Made by a program: the position numbers and the translations under genes
Assembly (NCBI GenBank): GCA_022563315.1
Contig: JADFNO010000008.1
Coordinates: forward strand, 1 to 44,532
DNA length: 44,532 bases
Source: Planctomycetota bacterium
GTDB taxonomy: Bacteria; Planctomycetota; Phycisphaerae; Phycisphaerales; SM1A02
Direction of reading: 5' to 3'
Part shown: positions 1 through 7,592 of the stretch, one piece after another
How positions within the stretch are numbered: position 1 is the first letter of the stretch
How the letters are laid out: each line of letters opens with the position of its first letter
The notes under the pieces: model-generated
What the model was told of the DNA's origin: nothing
What the model saw: the letters and a program-made list of their open reading frames with translations, nothing else
The model's database searches: none

Positions 1-86
1 TAGAAGGTGACGCGCTTGCCGGTTGGATCAAGCGGCGTGAAGTCCTCCTCCTGGTTGGTCAGCGTGTTGTACAAACGCAGCGTCAT
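1..86 (-). CDS. cysS: cysteinyl-tRNA synthetase, N-terminal fragment (runs off the window)
   Basis: Only the first 28 codons are present; the rest lies before position 1. Read from an ATG at 86-84 the peptide begins MTLRLYNTLTNQEEDFTPLD and goes on with PTGKRVTF. This is the standard opening of class I cysteinyl-tRNA synthetases (xLxLYNTLTxxxExFxPxxP), just before the CGPTVY segment, which is cut off. The enzyme charges tRNA-Cys with cysteine in the cytoplasm. It is the last gene seen on the minus strand, 51 bp downstream of an acetyltransferase. A short inverted repeat (CCGTAT-gt-ATACGG, 97-110) lies just upstream of the start and could be regulatory. No Shine-Dalgarno is visible. Confidence 0.8.
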   Translation of the reverse strand, partial: MTLRLYNTLTNQEEDFTPLDPTGKRVTF

Positions 87-137
87 GGAGCGAACACCGT
101 ATGTATACGGAGGTAACTGGGCAAGTGCCCTTTCCGC

Positions 138-725
138 CTACGCTTCGACAGTAGGATTGTCCGTCCATGGCCGGTGCGGTTGCGCCGGCTCGCCGATGCA
201 GATCTGGCCGGGCGGCAGGTCACGAAACGCGCTGGACCGCGCCGCGAGCAAGACGCCGTCGCCGATCGTGACGCCGGGCCCGACGAACGCGTCCGCGGCA
301 ATCCACACGTTGCGACCGATGGTGATGGGGCATCGAATGATCCTCATGTCGCGGCTCGTGTAATCGTGAGTCCCGGCACAAAGGTGTGCGTACTGGCTGA
401 TGCGCGTGCCCCGGCCGATGGCGATCTTACCCATGCAATTGACAATAGCTCCGTGGACGATGACCACGTCCGACGCGATCCGTAGATTCCACGGGAAATC
501 GATTCGAACGGATGGCGCAACGACCGCGGTGCGATGGATTCTCGCGCCGAACAGTCTCAACAGTGATCGTCGCCATGCATTGAACGCGGTGGGGCTCCAG
601 CGAAAGAGGGTGAACCTCACGATCGACCACCAGAATCCCCTGACTCGTTCGCGATAGGACTGATCGAGAAACGCGCGACGCTTCGGATCGGGAACCTCCG
701 TCGTCTGCGCTGCCGGCTCGTTCAT
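138..725 (-). CDS. WcaF-like left-handed beta-helix acetyltransferase
   Basis: A 195-residue O-acetyltransferase-type protein. The first third (RERVRGFWWSIVRFTLF, then AWRRSLLRLFGARIHRTA) is the N-terminal helical region typical of putative colanic-acid acetyltransferases of the WcaF family. After it come hexapeptide repeats (IAIGRGTRISQYAHLC, ITIGRNVWIAADAFVGPG, VTIGDGVLLAARS), the likely catalytic His in CAGTHDY, and a closing GEPAQPHRP. It should transfer acetyl from acetyl-CoA to an exopolysaccharide sugar in the cytoplasm. The ATG at 725 overlaps the stop of the upstream GT2 fusion (ATGA), which shows translational coupling. A longer upstream reading is possible but its first 75 residues are an arginine-rich shadow of the upstream gene. 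It is the third of three similar acetyltransferase modules in a row. The exact substrate is unknown. Confidence 0.88.
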   Translation of the reverse strand: MNEPAAQTTEVPDPKRRAFLDQSYRERVRGFWWSIVRFTLFRWSPTAFNAWRRSLLRLFGARIHRTAVVAPSVRIDFPWNLRIASDVVIVHGAIVNCMGKIAIGRGTRISQYAHLCAGTHDYTSRDMRIIRCPITIGRNVWIAADAFVGPGVTIGDGVLLAARSSAFRDLPPGQICIGEPAQPHRPWTDNPTVEA

Positions 726-2230
726 CGCAACACCCGTTCCTTGACGGGCTTGGCAGGATTGCCGACATAGACCTGCTTCTCGCCGAGATCCTTGTACGTG
801 CTGGAGCGCGCGCCGACGACGGCGAGGGAACCGACGTTGACGCCCGGTCCGATGAACGCATCCGCGCCGATCCAGACGTCGTCGCCGATCGTGACCGGAG
901 TGCGGATCAGCCGGAATGTATGGTCGGTGTAGTCGTGCGTTCCGGCGCAAAGGTGCGCGTACTGGCTGATGATCGATCGCTTCCCGATGCGGATCCTGCC
1001 CAGGCTGTAGAGGATGGCGTGGTCGCCGACGGTGGCTCCGTCATCAATGGTGATCATCCACGGGACTTCGATGTTGGCGGTGGGTCGGATCGCGACGCCT
1101 TTGCCGATCTTCGCCCCGAAAAGGCGAAGCAACGCTGCGCGAAACCGATGCCAGTTGTGGAAACTCAGGCGAAACAGTGGTTTGCCGATGAGCATCCACA
1201 AGGCCCGGCCAATCTTTTCCTTCAGGCTCCACGGACTTGCCTCCGGCTGCATTTGCAGCGGCGGGGCCGAGGTGGTTGCGACGTCGATCGGCGCTGCGGC
1301 GTCGTCGGTAGACGGTTGAAGGGGTTGTGGAATCACCGGGTCGCTGCCTTCGGGTCGGGCCAGTCCGTCTTGGCCCGTCGGAACCGGCGCGGTCGCCGCT
1401 TGGGTGGCTTGTCGGCGCAACTCTTTGAGCTTCATCGCAACCATGCGCTCATACATCCCGATGAATCGGCAGAACTCCAGGCCCGCCCGCCCGTCCAGCG
1501 CGCCGAGCCGCCAAACGTACATGTACAGGAAACGCCACATACCCGGCGCGGGCACGTGGGGGGTCACGAACCGCTTCAGCCAACGACGACGCCGGCTTTG
1601 GGCGGCGATATTGGCCCCGTGATCTTCCGACCCGCTCCCATGCATCGCTGCGAACAAAGAACGCGCCTCCAGCGTCGAGTAACGATTGTGCTTCGCTATG
1701 TAATGTTCCAGGCCCCGACGATCATCGTGCAGCATCGGCTCCTTGATGTACCCGACCGGGTCCTCGATGATCACGTGCTCATGCACGTCGCGGTCTTCGT
1801 ACCGCCCCGCGCCCCGCTTGAAGAGGCGCAGGTTCCAGTTTGGGAAGTAGCCGCAGTGGTAGATCGGCTTGCCCAGGAAGTAGGTCAGGCGGTTGATGTA
1901 AAACCCGTTTTCCGGAACCCCGTCGGCCGGGCCGGTCGCGATCTCGATCAGTTTCCGTTGGAGATTGTCGGTAATCACCTCGTCGGCGTCGACGATGAGG
2001 ATCCACGGTGATTCAAACGGGAGCGTGTCCAACGCCCAGTTCTTCTGTCGGGCGTACCCCGGCCAGTCATGATGCACGACCTCGGCGCCGAGCGAGCGCG
2101 CAATCTCCTGTGTGCCATCGGTTGAACCGCTATCGATCACGAAGATCTTGTTGGTCCAACCTTGCAGCGCGTTGAGACAGTACGGCAGGTTGAGCGCCTC
2201 GTTGTGCGTGATGATCATGGCGTCAATCAT
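722..2230 (-). CDS. Two-domain protein: family 2 glycosyltransferase fused to a WcaF-like acetyltransferase
   Basis: 502 residues in two enzyme modules. Residues 1 to about 250 are a GT-A family 2 glycosyltransferase of the WaaE/KdtX-like type: MIDAMIITHNEALNLP at the start, VIDSGSTDGT at 31-40, and the metal/nucleotide-binding DADE at 81-84. A Pro/Ala/Thr-rich linker follows (roughly 280-335). Residues from about 336 are a left-handed beta-helix acetyltransferase with hexapeptide repeats, CAGTHDY and a final GNPAKPVKERV, closely resembling the separate acetyltransferases on either side. The protein probably adds a sugar and acetylates it, or a neighbouring residue, during exopolysaccharide repeat-unit assembly. 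It overlaps both neighbours by 4 bp (ATGA at each junction). A single uninterrupted frame, and a linker quite unlike either domain, argue for a true fusion. Donor and acceptor sugars cannot be read from sequence. Confidence 0.9.
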   Translation of the reverse strand: MIDAMIITHNEALNLPYCLNALQGWTNKIFVIDSGSTDGTQEIARSLGAEVVHHDWPGYARQKNWALDTLPFESPWILIVDADEVITDNLQRKLIEIATGPADGVPENGFYINRLTYFLGKPIYHCGYFPNWNLRLFKRGAGRYEDRDVHEHVIIEDPVGYIKEPMLHDDRRGLEHYIAKHNRYSTLEARSLFAAMHGSGSEDHGANIAAQSRRRRWLKRFVTPHVPAPGMWRFLYMYVWRLGALDGRAGLEFCRFIGMYERMVAMKLKELRRQATQAATAPVPTGQDGLARPEGSDPVIPQPLQPSTDDAAAPIDVATTSAPPLQMQPEASPWSLKEKIGRALWMLIGKPLFRLSFHNWHRFRAALLRLFGAKIGKGVAIRPTANIEVPWMITIDDGATVGDHAILYSLGRIRIGKRSIISQYAHLCAGTHDYTDHTFRLIRTPVTIGDDVWIGADAFIGPGVNVGSLAVVGARSSTYKDLGEKQVYVGNPAKPVKERVLR

Positions 2231-2829
2231 CGGCCGGCCTCATGCTTCGTCGCAGTTTGCTCAAAGTCCTCCGGACGCAGACCCCGCGCGCGGACCGGCT
2301 TGGCGGGCGTCCCGATGGCGACGACCCAAGCCGGCAGATCCTTGAACACCGCCGACCGCGCGCCCACCACTGTGCCGTCGCCGATGGTCACGCCCGGGCC
2401 GACGAAGACGTCCGCCGCGATCCAGCAGCGGGTCCCGATCTCGATGGGCTTGGCGACGACCGGATGATCGACGTCCTCAAAATCGTGGGTGGCTGCACAC
2501 AAGTAACTGTATTGGCTCACGGTCGAGTAGGCGCCGATCGTGATCGGGGCGGCGCAATAGATGTCCACGTCGTTGCCGATGCAGGCATGTTGATCCATCG
2601 TGAGATTCCACGGCGCCCAACATCGCGCCCGCGAATAAACCCTGGCGGTCCGGTGCAGCTTCGCGCCGAAGAATCGCAGCAACCAATTCCGCCAGCGATG
2701 AAACGGGCGAGGCGACGGACGAAAGAGCAAAACGTACACGATCGCCCATGAAGCTCTCGCTAGTCTGTTCCCGAGACTGAACGGGCTGCGGTGGATCGGC
2801 CGCGGGGCGTGTGGGCTGCGCATCGTCAT
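2227..2829 (-). CDS. WcaF-like left-handed beta-helix acetyltransferase
   Basis: 200 residues, the first of the three acetyltransferase modules in transcription order. An amphipathic N-terminal part (ASWAIVYVLLFRPSPRPFHR, WRNWLLRFFGAKLHRTARVY) precedes hexapeptide repeats (ITIGAYSTVSQYSYLC, IEIGTRCWIAADVFVGPG, VTIGDGTVVGARS) and the tail GTPAKPVRARGL. The presumed catalytic His sits in CAATHDF, where the two other copies have CAGTHDY. The ATG at 2829 shares one base with the TGA of the deacetylase gene (TGATG), and its own stop overlaps the next start (ATGA). An alternative start 42 bp upstream would lie wholly inside the deacetylase gene and is less likely. Role: probable O-acetylation of an exopolysaccharide precursor; substrate unknown. 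Confidence 0.88.
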   Translation of the reverse strand: MTMRSPHAPRPIHRSPFSLGNRLARASWAIVYVLLFRPSPRPFHRWRNWLLRFFGAKLHRTARVYSRARCWAPWNLTMDQHACIGNDVDIYCAAPITIGAYSTVSQYSYLCAATHDFEDVDHPVVAKPIEIGTRCWIAADVFVGPGVTIGDGTVVGARSAVFKDLPAWVVAIGTPAKPVRARGLRPEDFEQTATKHEAGR

Positions 2830-3695
2830 CACGCCGCCCGGCTCGAAGTGATGCCCAGCACCGATGAGCACGTATCAAAGCGATAGCGCCCAAGCAGCAT
2901 TGCGAGTTTCCGTTTGGTCGTGCCCAGCCCGACGTACGACTTGAAGCGACGGTGCAACGGCATCGGCACCCGCGGGCAGTCCGGGCAGAAGTCGCGGGGA
3001 TGCAGGTAGATCACGACCGGGCAGCCCCGCTTGTGTAACTGGCTAAAACCACGGCGAATGACGGCCCCGGGAAGCAATCGCACATATCCGCCGCCGCTGA
3101 ACGGGAGTTTGATCGGGCCGATGCGCATGACGCTGATGGGCAGTTCGTGAATCGGCCGACCGCTCGGCGCACCTTCAAAGACATGCGGCTGAGGCGGACA
3201 GGGATACCCGCCGTGCCCACGCCGTGCTGGGAACAGGCTCGTGTCGTACACCAGTCCGAGGTCCGCCAGGACGTCAAACGCCCACTCCGTGCCGGGGCGG
3301 ATCGAAAAGCTCGGCGCGCGAAACCCCAACACCTTTTGACCGCTTTGAGATTCGATGATGTCGATCGACCGCTTCATGTCCTCGTGGAACTGCTCGGGCG
3401 TCAAGTCGTAGACCTTGCGGTGCCAATAGGAATGGGTTCCAAGCTCATGGCCGGCGTCGGCGATCAGCCTCGCCAATTGGGGATATCGCTCAGCCACCCA
3501 CCCGAGCATGAAGAAGGTCGCCTTCACATCCGCCTCGGCCAGCGTGTGCACGATCCACTGCGTCTGTTCAACCACGATCGAGGGCAGGGTGGGCCAGGTA
3601 TCCGGATCGGCGACGGCGTCGATCCCCACCATGTGGAACCAGTCCTCGATGTCAAATGACAACGCGTTGATGATGGTGTTGGCGGGGTGGTTCAT
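2829..3695 (-). CDS. Polysaccharide deacetylase of the XrtA/PEP-CTERM locus type (NodB domain plus DUF3473-like tail)
   Basis: 288 residues. The NodB-type deacetylase fold is seen in the first motif NALSFDIEDWFHMVG, where DIED replaces the usual DDG as in the XrtA-associated subfamily. It continues with ATFFMLGWVAERYP, the metal-binding HELGTHSYWH and the substrate-site GFRAPSFSI. The C-terminal stretch YLHPRDF ... RFKSYVGLGTTKRKLAMLL matches the DUF3473-like extension that marks deacetylases of exosortase-linked exopolysaccharide loci. It should remove N-acetyl groups from an amino-sugar polymer. It is coupled to the downstream acetyltransferase by a TGATG overlap and lies 21 bp after the methyltransferase gene. 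No signal peptide is seen, as is usual for this subfamily. The exosortase itself is not in the window, but a PEP-CTERM-like protein is encoded at 43511-44239. Confidence 0.9.
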   Translation of the reverse strand: MNHPANTIINALSFDIEDWFHMVGIDAVADPDTWPTLPSIVVEQTQWIVHTLAEADVKATFFMLGWVAERYPQLARLIADAGHELGTHSYWHRKVYDLTPEQFHEDMKRSIDIIESQSGQKVLGFRAPSFSIRPGTEWAFDVLADLGLVYDTSLFPARRGHGGYPCPPQPHVFEGAPSGRPIHELPISVMRIGPIKLPFSGGGYVRLLPGAVIRRGFSQLHKRGCPVVIYLHPRDFCPDCPRVPMPLHRRFKSYVGLGTTKRKLAMLLGRYRFDTCSSVLGITSSRAA

Positions 3696-3716
3696 GGGCG
3701 CACGTTCGGAGCAATC

Positions 3717-4373
3717 CTAGGTTGACGAGCTGTTGATTGTGACGGTTACGAAAAAGTCACGGGCGATGGGCTCAATCCGCACCGAATAATCACCGGCCTG
3801 GCTGAAGAGTTCCTCGAGCTGCGCAGCGGTGTACATATATAGTTCACATCGTTTCCGGTAGCGCAGCTTGCGCTGCCAAGCGAGGAATCCGCCCGCGGCG
3901 GGGAAGCTGAACATCGCCTTGGCGCGCGTGGCCAAGAGCACCTTGCGAATGACCGTGCTCGGGTCGGCGATATAGTCCATGAAACCCATGACGACCGCGT
4001 AGTCGAACTGCTCGGGAATCTCATATTCAAGGAAATCTCCGAAGTCGAACCGGCAACGATCGGCCACGCCCGCTTGCTCAGCATGACGCGTGGCCAATTC
4101 GTTCATACTTTCGGCAAAATCAACGCCAAGAACGTGATCGGCCCCCTTGCGCGCCAGACTGATGGCAAAATGCCCGGGCCCCGAGCCGATATCGATCACG
4201 CTCTTGCCTTGGATTGGATCGCACGACGCGAGCACCTTCTCGAATCTGATCCTCATGCTCGCGCGCAAGTACCGGTTGAGCAGTCGATTCAACATCGTGT
4301 TCTTCGTGCCATAGATGGCGTCGAAGTCACCGGCGTATGAATCAAAGAATTCGGAAACGGTCGCTTGTGCCAT
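3717..4373 (-). CDS. Class I SAM-dependent methyltransferase
   Basis: 218 residues. SAM motif I is SVIDIGSGPGHFAISLA, followed by the acidic ribose-binding loop VLGVDFAESM and motif IV FDYAVVMGFMDYI. It should methylate a small molecule or sugar in the cytoplasm, and its place inside the exopolysaccharide cluster suggests a sugar or lipid-linked intermediate. The ATG at 4373 is preceded by GGAG at 7 nt spacing, which supports this start. It lies 44 bp after the family-4 glycosyltransferase gene and 21 bp before the deacetylase gene. The exact substrate cannot be assigned; a UbiG/UbiE-like role is possible but unsupported by context. Confidence 0.85.
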   Translation of the reverse strand: MAQATVSEFFDSYAGDFDAIYGTKNTMLNRLLNRYLRASMRIRFEKVLASCDPIQGKSVIDIGSGPGHFAISLARKGADHVLGVDFAESMNELATRHAEQAGVADRCRFDFGDFLEYEIPEQFDYAVVMGFMDYIADPSTVIRKVLLATRAKAMFSFPAAGGFLAWQRKLRYRKRCELYMYTAAQLEELFSQAGDYSVRIEPIARDFFVTVTINSSST

Positions 4374-4417
4374 TACGAGACTCCGGTTCGGTCAACAGAC
4401 CGGCACTTGCCGGCGGA

Positions 4418-5686
4418 TCAATGCGCTGGGATGCTCGAAGCGGCGGCATTGGATTGCACACCGCTCTCGATAATGTCGCAGAATCTGGTGCAAAGTATGT
4501 CCTGACTGAGCTGTTCGCTGACGATCTCTTTGCCGCGCTGACCCATCTCGGCCAGGACACCGGCGTCTTGATCGACCATTTTCTTGATCGTGCTGATCGC
4601 CGCATCGACGTCGCCGTGTTGAATGTGCCAGCCCAGATCATTCTCATCCACCAAATCAGAAGCATGACACGGATCAGGGCCAAGAAGCAGGATCGGACGA
4701 CCGAGCGCCATCGCCCCATAGATCTTGCACGGATGTCGAACGCCGACTTCGCTCGGCCCGACGACCACGAGATGGACGTCCGCGGCGGACAACGAATACT
4801 TGATCTGCGACAACGGCTGGTACGGCAGCGAGCGAATATTGTTGGGCTGATGCTCGGCTATCGTATCGTCAACTTCCCTTTTGCCCGTGCCGTCGCCGAT
4901 GAACATGAAGACGAGTCGCGGATCATCCTGAAGCTGAAGCGCCGCATCGAGCACGGTGCGCAGGGGCGTGCATACGCTGTGATTGCCGCTGTACATGATC
5001 ACAAACTTGCCATCCAGACCATGCGCTTTGCGGAAGGGATTGTCGGCGTGGGCGACCACCTCAAGATGTCCTTCATGCGGCCAGGGCGGCATCACGGTCA
5101 GCTTGTCTTTCACATCCGCCTTGCGCAACACGCGCTCGGCCATGAACCTGTCCAATGCGACGATCCCAGTTGATCGTCGAAGAATCCTGCGGTTGAACCA
5201 ATTGAAGATCTTCACGATCGGCGATGACGGTTTGATCCATCCCATCTCGATCATTTGATCGGGGTTGAGATCCATCAGCCAATAGGTGATGGGCCGGCGC
5301 CGAACAATGCTAATCAAGAGCGCCGCGACGGAACACATCGGCGGGGAAGTGCTCACCAACAGACACGACAGCCGACCGACGAACAGTCCGCGCACAATGC
5401 ACTGGATCAGGAACGACCCTTGGCCGAGCAATCGAAGCACGATCGACCGTTTGCCGAACGATGACAGCGGCAAGCGGCGAACATTCACGCCGTCGCGGAG
5501 TTCCTTGGATTCATACTTTACCGACGGATCGTTGTAGCCGCGGTTGGCGGTCAGCACGATGACGCGGTAGCCGCGCTTCGCCATGGCCCCGGCCACGTCG
5601 GCAATGTGTTGCCCCACGCTGGTCGGATCGGGCGGATAGACCTGGCTGAGTATCAACAGCGTCTTGATGGGCGTGTGCTTCGGCAC
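4418..5686 (-). CDS. Family 4 glycosyltransferase (WbuB-like)
   Basis: About 422 residues with a GT-B fold. The N-terminal domain begins KTLLILSQVYPPDPTSVGQH, as in WbuB-like L-fucosamine and related transferases. The C-terminal nucleotide-binding domain has VIMYSGNHS, FMFIGDGTGKREV and the E-x7-E type region VGPSEVGVRHPCKIYGAMALGRPIL. It should transfer an activated sugar to an exopolysaccharide precursor at the membrane. The start is not certain: a GTG at 5734 would add 16 residues with no family match, whereas the GTG at 5686 has GAGG about 11 nt upstream and opens directly onto the conserved strand. The gene lies 53 bp after the epimerase gene, so the two are probably co-transcribed. Confidence 0.85.
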   Translation of the reverse strand: MPKHTPIKTLLILSQVYPPDPTSVGQHIADVAGAMAKRGYRVIVLTANRGYNDPSVKYESKELRDGVNVRRLPLSSFGKRSIVLRLLGQGSFLIQCIVRGLFVGRLSCLLVSTSPPMCSVAALLISIVRRRPITYWLMDLNPDQMIEMGWIKPSSPIVKIFNWFNRRILRRSTGIVALDRFMAERVLRKADVKDKLTVMPPWPHEGHLEVVAHADNPFRKAHGLDGKFVIMYSGNHSVCTPLRTVLDAALQLQDDPRLVFMFIGDGTGKREVDDTIAEHQPNNIRSLPYQPLSQIKYSLSAADVHLVVVGPSEVGVRHPCKIYGAMALGRPILLLGPDPCHASDLVDENDLGWHIQHGDVDAAISTIKKMVDQDAGVLAEMGQRGKEIVSEQLSQDILCTRFCDIIESGVQSNAAASSIPAH

Positions 5687-5739
5687 GGTCGGGTGATCCT
5701 CAGCCGCCTCGCGCCGGCCAGGGCAGCGCCGCACGCCGG

Positions 5740-6741
5740 CTACGCGCTGCTCGCCGTCGCGCCGTACTTCGCCATGTACTGGTCATGAATCCAGGCGTAC
5801 GTCTTGGCCATCCCGTCACGGAGTCGAATATTCGGCTCCCAATCAAAGTACGCTTTGATCTTCGTGTTGTCGGAATTGCGCCCGTTGACACCCTTGGGCG
5901 CGTCCAGGTTGTAATGACGGTTGAGCTTGATCCCGGCGATCTCTTGAACAATATCGACAAGCTGATCGATCGTCACCAGTTCGTTTGAGCCGATATTCAG
6001 CGGCTCGGTCACGTCGCCGTGCAGCAGCATCTGCGTGCCTTTGAGGCAATCGTCGATATACATGAAGCTACGGGTTTGCTTGCCGTCACCCCAAATCTCC
6101 ATATCGTGATCGCCGGTCGCCTTGGCGTGGATGATCTTTCGGCACAGCGCAGCGGGGGCCTTCTCCCGGCCGCCCTCCCACGACCCGTCCGGGCCGTACA
6201 CATTGTGGTACCGGGCCACGCGCGTCTCAAGCCCGAAGTCCTCGCGGAAATGCCGGCACATCCGCTCCGTGAACAACTTTTCCCAGCCGTAGCCGTCTTC
6301 CGCATCGGCTGGGTAGGCATCCGCCTCTTTCAGCGCCACGATGTCTTCACTGGTCTGCTTGTCCTGAGCGTACACACAGGCGGATGAGGAATAGAAGAAC
6401 CGCTTCACGCCACGGTCCTTGGCGGCCATCAGCATGTGTGTGGTGATGAGCACCGAGAGCATGCACTTGGCCTTGTTGAGCTCGATGAAGCCCATGCCGC
6501 CCATGTCCGCGGCAAGCTGATATATCTCGTCGGCGCCTTCACACGCCTCCTGGCAGTTACCCTTTTCCGAGAGATCAAGTTGGAGGTTCTCGACGCCGTC
6601 GTGGACTTGATGCCACTCGTCCAAAGGCTTGATGTCGATGCAGCGGACGTTGGTGTAGCCTTGGCGAAGCAGGTCGGCTGCTAAATGCCCGCCGATGAAC
6701 CCGCCGCCGCCTCCGATCACGACGTGTTGGTCATTGCTCAT
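5740..6741 (-). CDS. GDP-mannose 3,5-epimerase-like NAD-dependent epimerase
   Basis: 333 residues, an extended short-chain dehydrogenase. The NAD-binding Gly-rich loop is VVIGGGGGFIGGHLA (7-21). The catalytic Tyr-Lys pair is YGWEK (Y151, K155). Two more residues are diagnostic of GDP-mannose 3,5-epimerase of the plant type: the acid/base Cys in SSSACVY (C122) and the Lys in GGREKAPAALCRK (K194). This enzyme converts GDP-mannose to GDP-L-galactose or GDP-L-gulose, so the cluster probably makes an L-hexose-containing polysaccharide. The ATG at 6741 has GGAAGG upstream. It is the first gene of the exopolysaccharide cluster. Most bacterial relatives in EPS loci are annotated only as NAD-dependent epimerase, so the precise product is an inference from the conserved Cys and Lys. 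Confidence 0.87.
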   Translation of the reverse strand: MSNDQHVVIGGGGGFIGGHLAADLLRQGYTNVRCIDIKPLDEWHQVHDGVENLQLDLSEKGNCQEACEGADEIYQLAADMGGMGFIELNKAKCMLSVLITTHMLMAAKDRGVKRFFYSSSACVYAQDKQTSEDIVALKEADAYPADAEDGYGWEKLFTERMCRHFREDFGLETRVARYHNVYGPDGSWEGGREKAPAALCRKIIHAKATGDHDMEIWGDGKQTRSFMYIDDCLKGTQMLLHGDVTEPLNIGSNELVTIDQLVDIVQEIAGIKLNRHYNLDAPKGVNGRNSDNTKIKAYFDWEPNIRLRDGMAKTYAWIHDQYMAKYGATASSA

Positions 6742-7037
6742 AGTGGTGATCCTTCCGGTCCGGTTCGCTGGCTCGTGGGGGGGGCGCGGTCGTCCAGTAG
6801 TGACCGCCGGCGGCGTTATCGGACGCTCACCAGCCCCTCCTCAACCCAGCCTGGGTGCCCCGGCTCCTCCTACGTGGTGCTGAACTCCTTACGTAACAAT
6901 ACCCCTGTTCGGTTCGCTTTCCAACGCGATCCGGCAATCAGCTGCCAGCGGTGAAGGTGTTGCGCGGATCGGCGACAATGGGCGGACCTTGCCGATCAGC
7001 CCGCGTCCGGTACGTGTTGTGAAGAAAAGGGAGGCGC
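6742..7037. other. Intergenic region between fliS and the EPS cluster
   Basis: 296 bp without a convincing gene. It must hold the promoter of the exopolysaccharide cluster (minus strand) and the end of the fliS transcript. GGAAGGATCACCACT just before the epimerase ATG is its ribosome binding site. A 12-mer GCGTTATCGGAC (6815-6826) recurs upstream of parB (12465-12476), with unknown meaning. No strong terminator hairpin was seen. Confidence 0.4.
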
Positions 7038-7526
7038 TTAGCCTTCTACGCTGACCGTGCCGCCGATGAGCGAACCGTTCGGGGGTGAGGCGCCCGGCTG
7101 CGTGGGCTGAGCGTCTGGCGTGGCCTGGAGGCGGCTGGCCTCGGCGTTCTCGTCGGCCAGCTTCTCCAAGAGCATCGACCAGGTCTGATGCTCATACTGA
7201 AGCAGCCCCAGAACCTCCTCCACCACCGCCGGCTCGCGGTCACGGTTGGCAGTCACCAGCCGCGAGTAGAGGAACGTGTACAGCGACGACAGCCGCTCGC
7301 ACAACTCCGGCTCGATCTCGGGCTGCAGGGCGTTGATCAGCTCCATCAGGATTGCCTGACATCGGCTGATGCCGTCGTACGCAGCCTCGTAGTCGTCGTT
7401 CTCCAGTCCGACCTTGCCCTGCTCGGCGAACTTCAGGGCCCCGTCGAGCAACATCAACCGAAGCCCGGCCGGGCTCGCCGTCATCACCTTCGTGCGCAAA
7501 TAGGCGTGGGGTTGGGTGGCGGTCAT
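7038..7526 (-). CDS. fliS: Flagellar secretion chaperone FliS
   Basis: 162 residues. FliS features are the opening ATQPHAYLRTKVMTASPAGLR (compare AYxxxxVxTASPxxLxxMLY), LMLLDGALKFAEQGK, the helical core with AILMELINALQ, and LSSLYTFLYSRLVTAN. The family binds flagellin in the cytoplasm and stops early polymerisation before export. A Pro/Gly-rich tail of about 25 residues (PDAQPTQPGASPPNGSLIGG) is an addition to the usual roughly 130-residue protein. The ATG at 7526 is chosen because the family match starts at once; the longer form from 7586 adds 20 unmatched residues. It lies 66 bp downstream of fliD. An exact GCCGATAA stands 10 nt upstream of the start (see separate entry). Confidence 0.92.
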   Translation of the reverse strand: MTATQPHAYLRTKVMTASPAGLRLMLLDGALKFAEQGKVGLENDDYEAAYDGISRCQAILMELINALQPEIEPELCERLSSLYTFLYSRLVTANRDREPAVVEEVLGLLQYEHQTWSMLLEKLADENAEASRLQATPDAQPTQPGASPPNGSLIGGTVSVEG

Positions 7527-7536
7527 CGTGCACGCC

Positions 7537-7544
7537 TTATCGGC
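7537..7544 (-). promoter_or_regulatory. Possible flagellar sigma-28 -10 element before fliS
   Basis: The minus strand reads GCCGATAA, identical to the sigma-28 (FliA) -10 consensus, 10 nt before the fliS ATG. No TAAAGTTT-like -35 is found at the proper distance, so this may be a chance match or a partial promoter inside the fliD-fliS operon. Confidence 0.3.
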
Positions 7545-7592
7545 ACAACTACGTAGCGAGTGGTGTGGGCCCGCTGATTTTCGCAAGCTTTT

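Noticed and set aside
920-2011. Long plus-strand frame of 363 residues
   Set aside because: It is the antisense shadow of the GT2-acetyltransferase fusion, which carries clear domain motifs on the minus strand.
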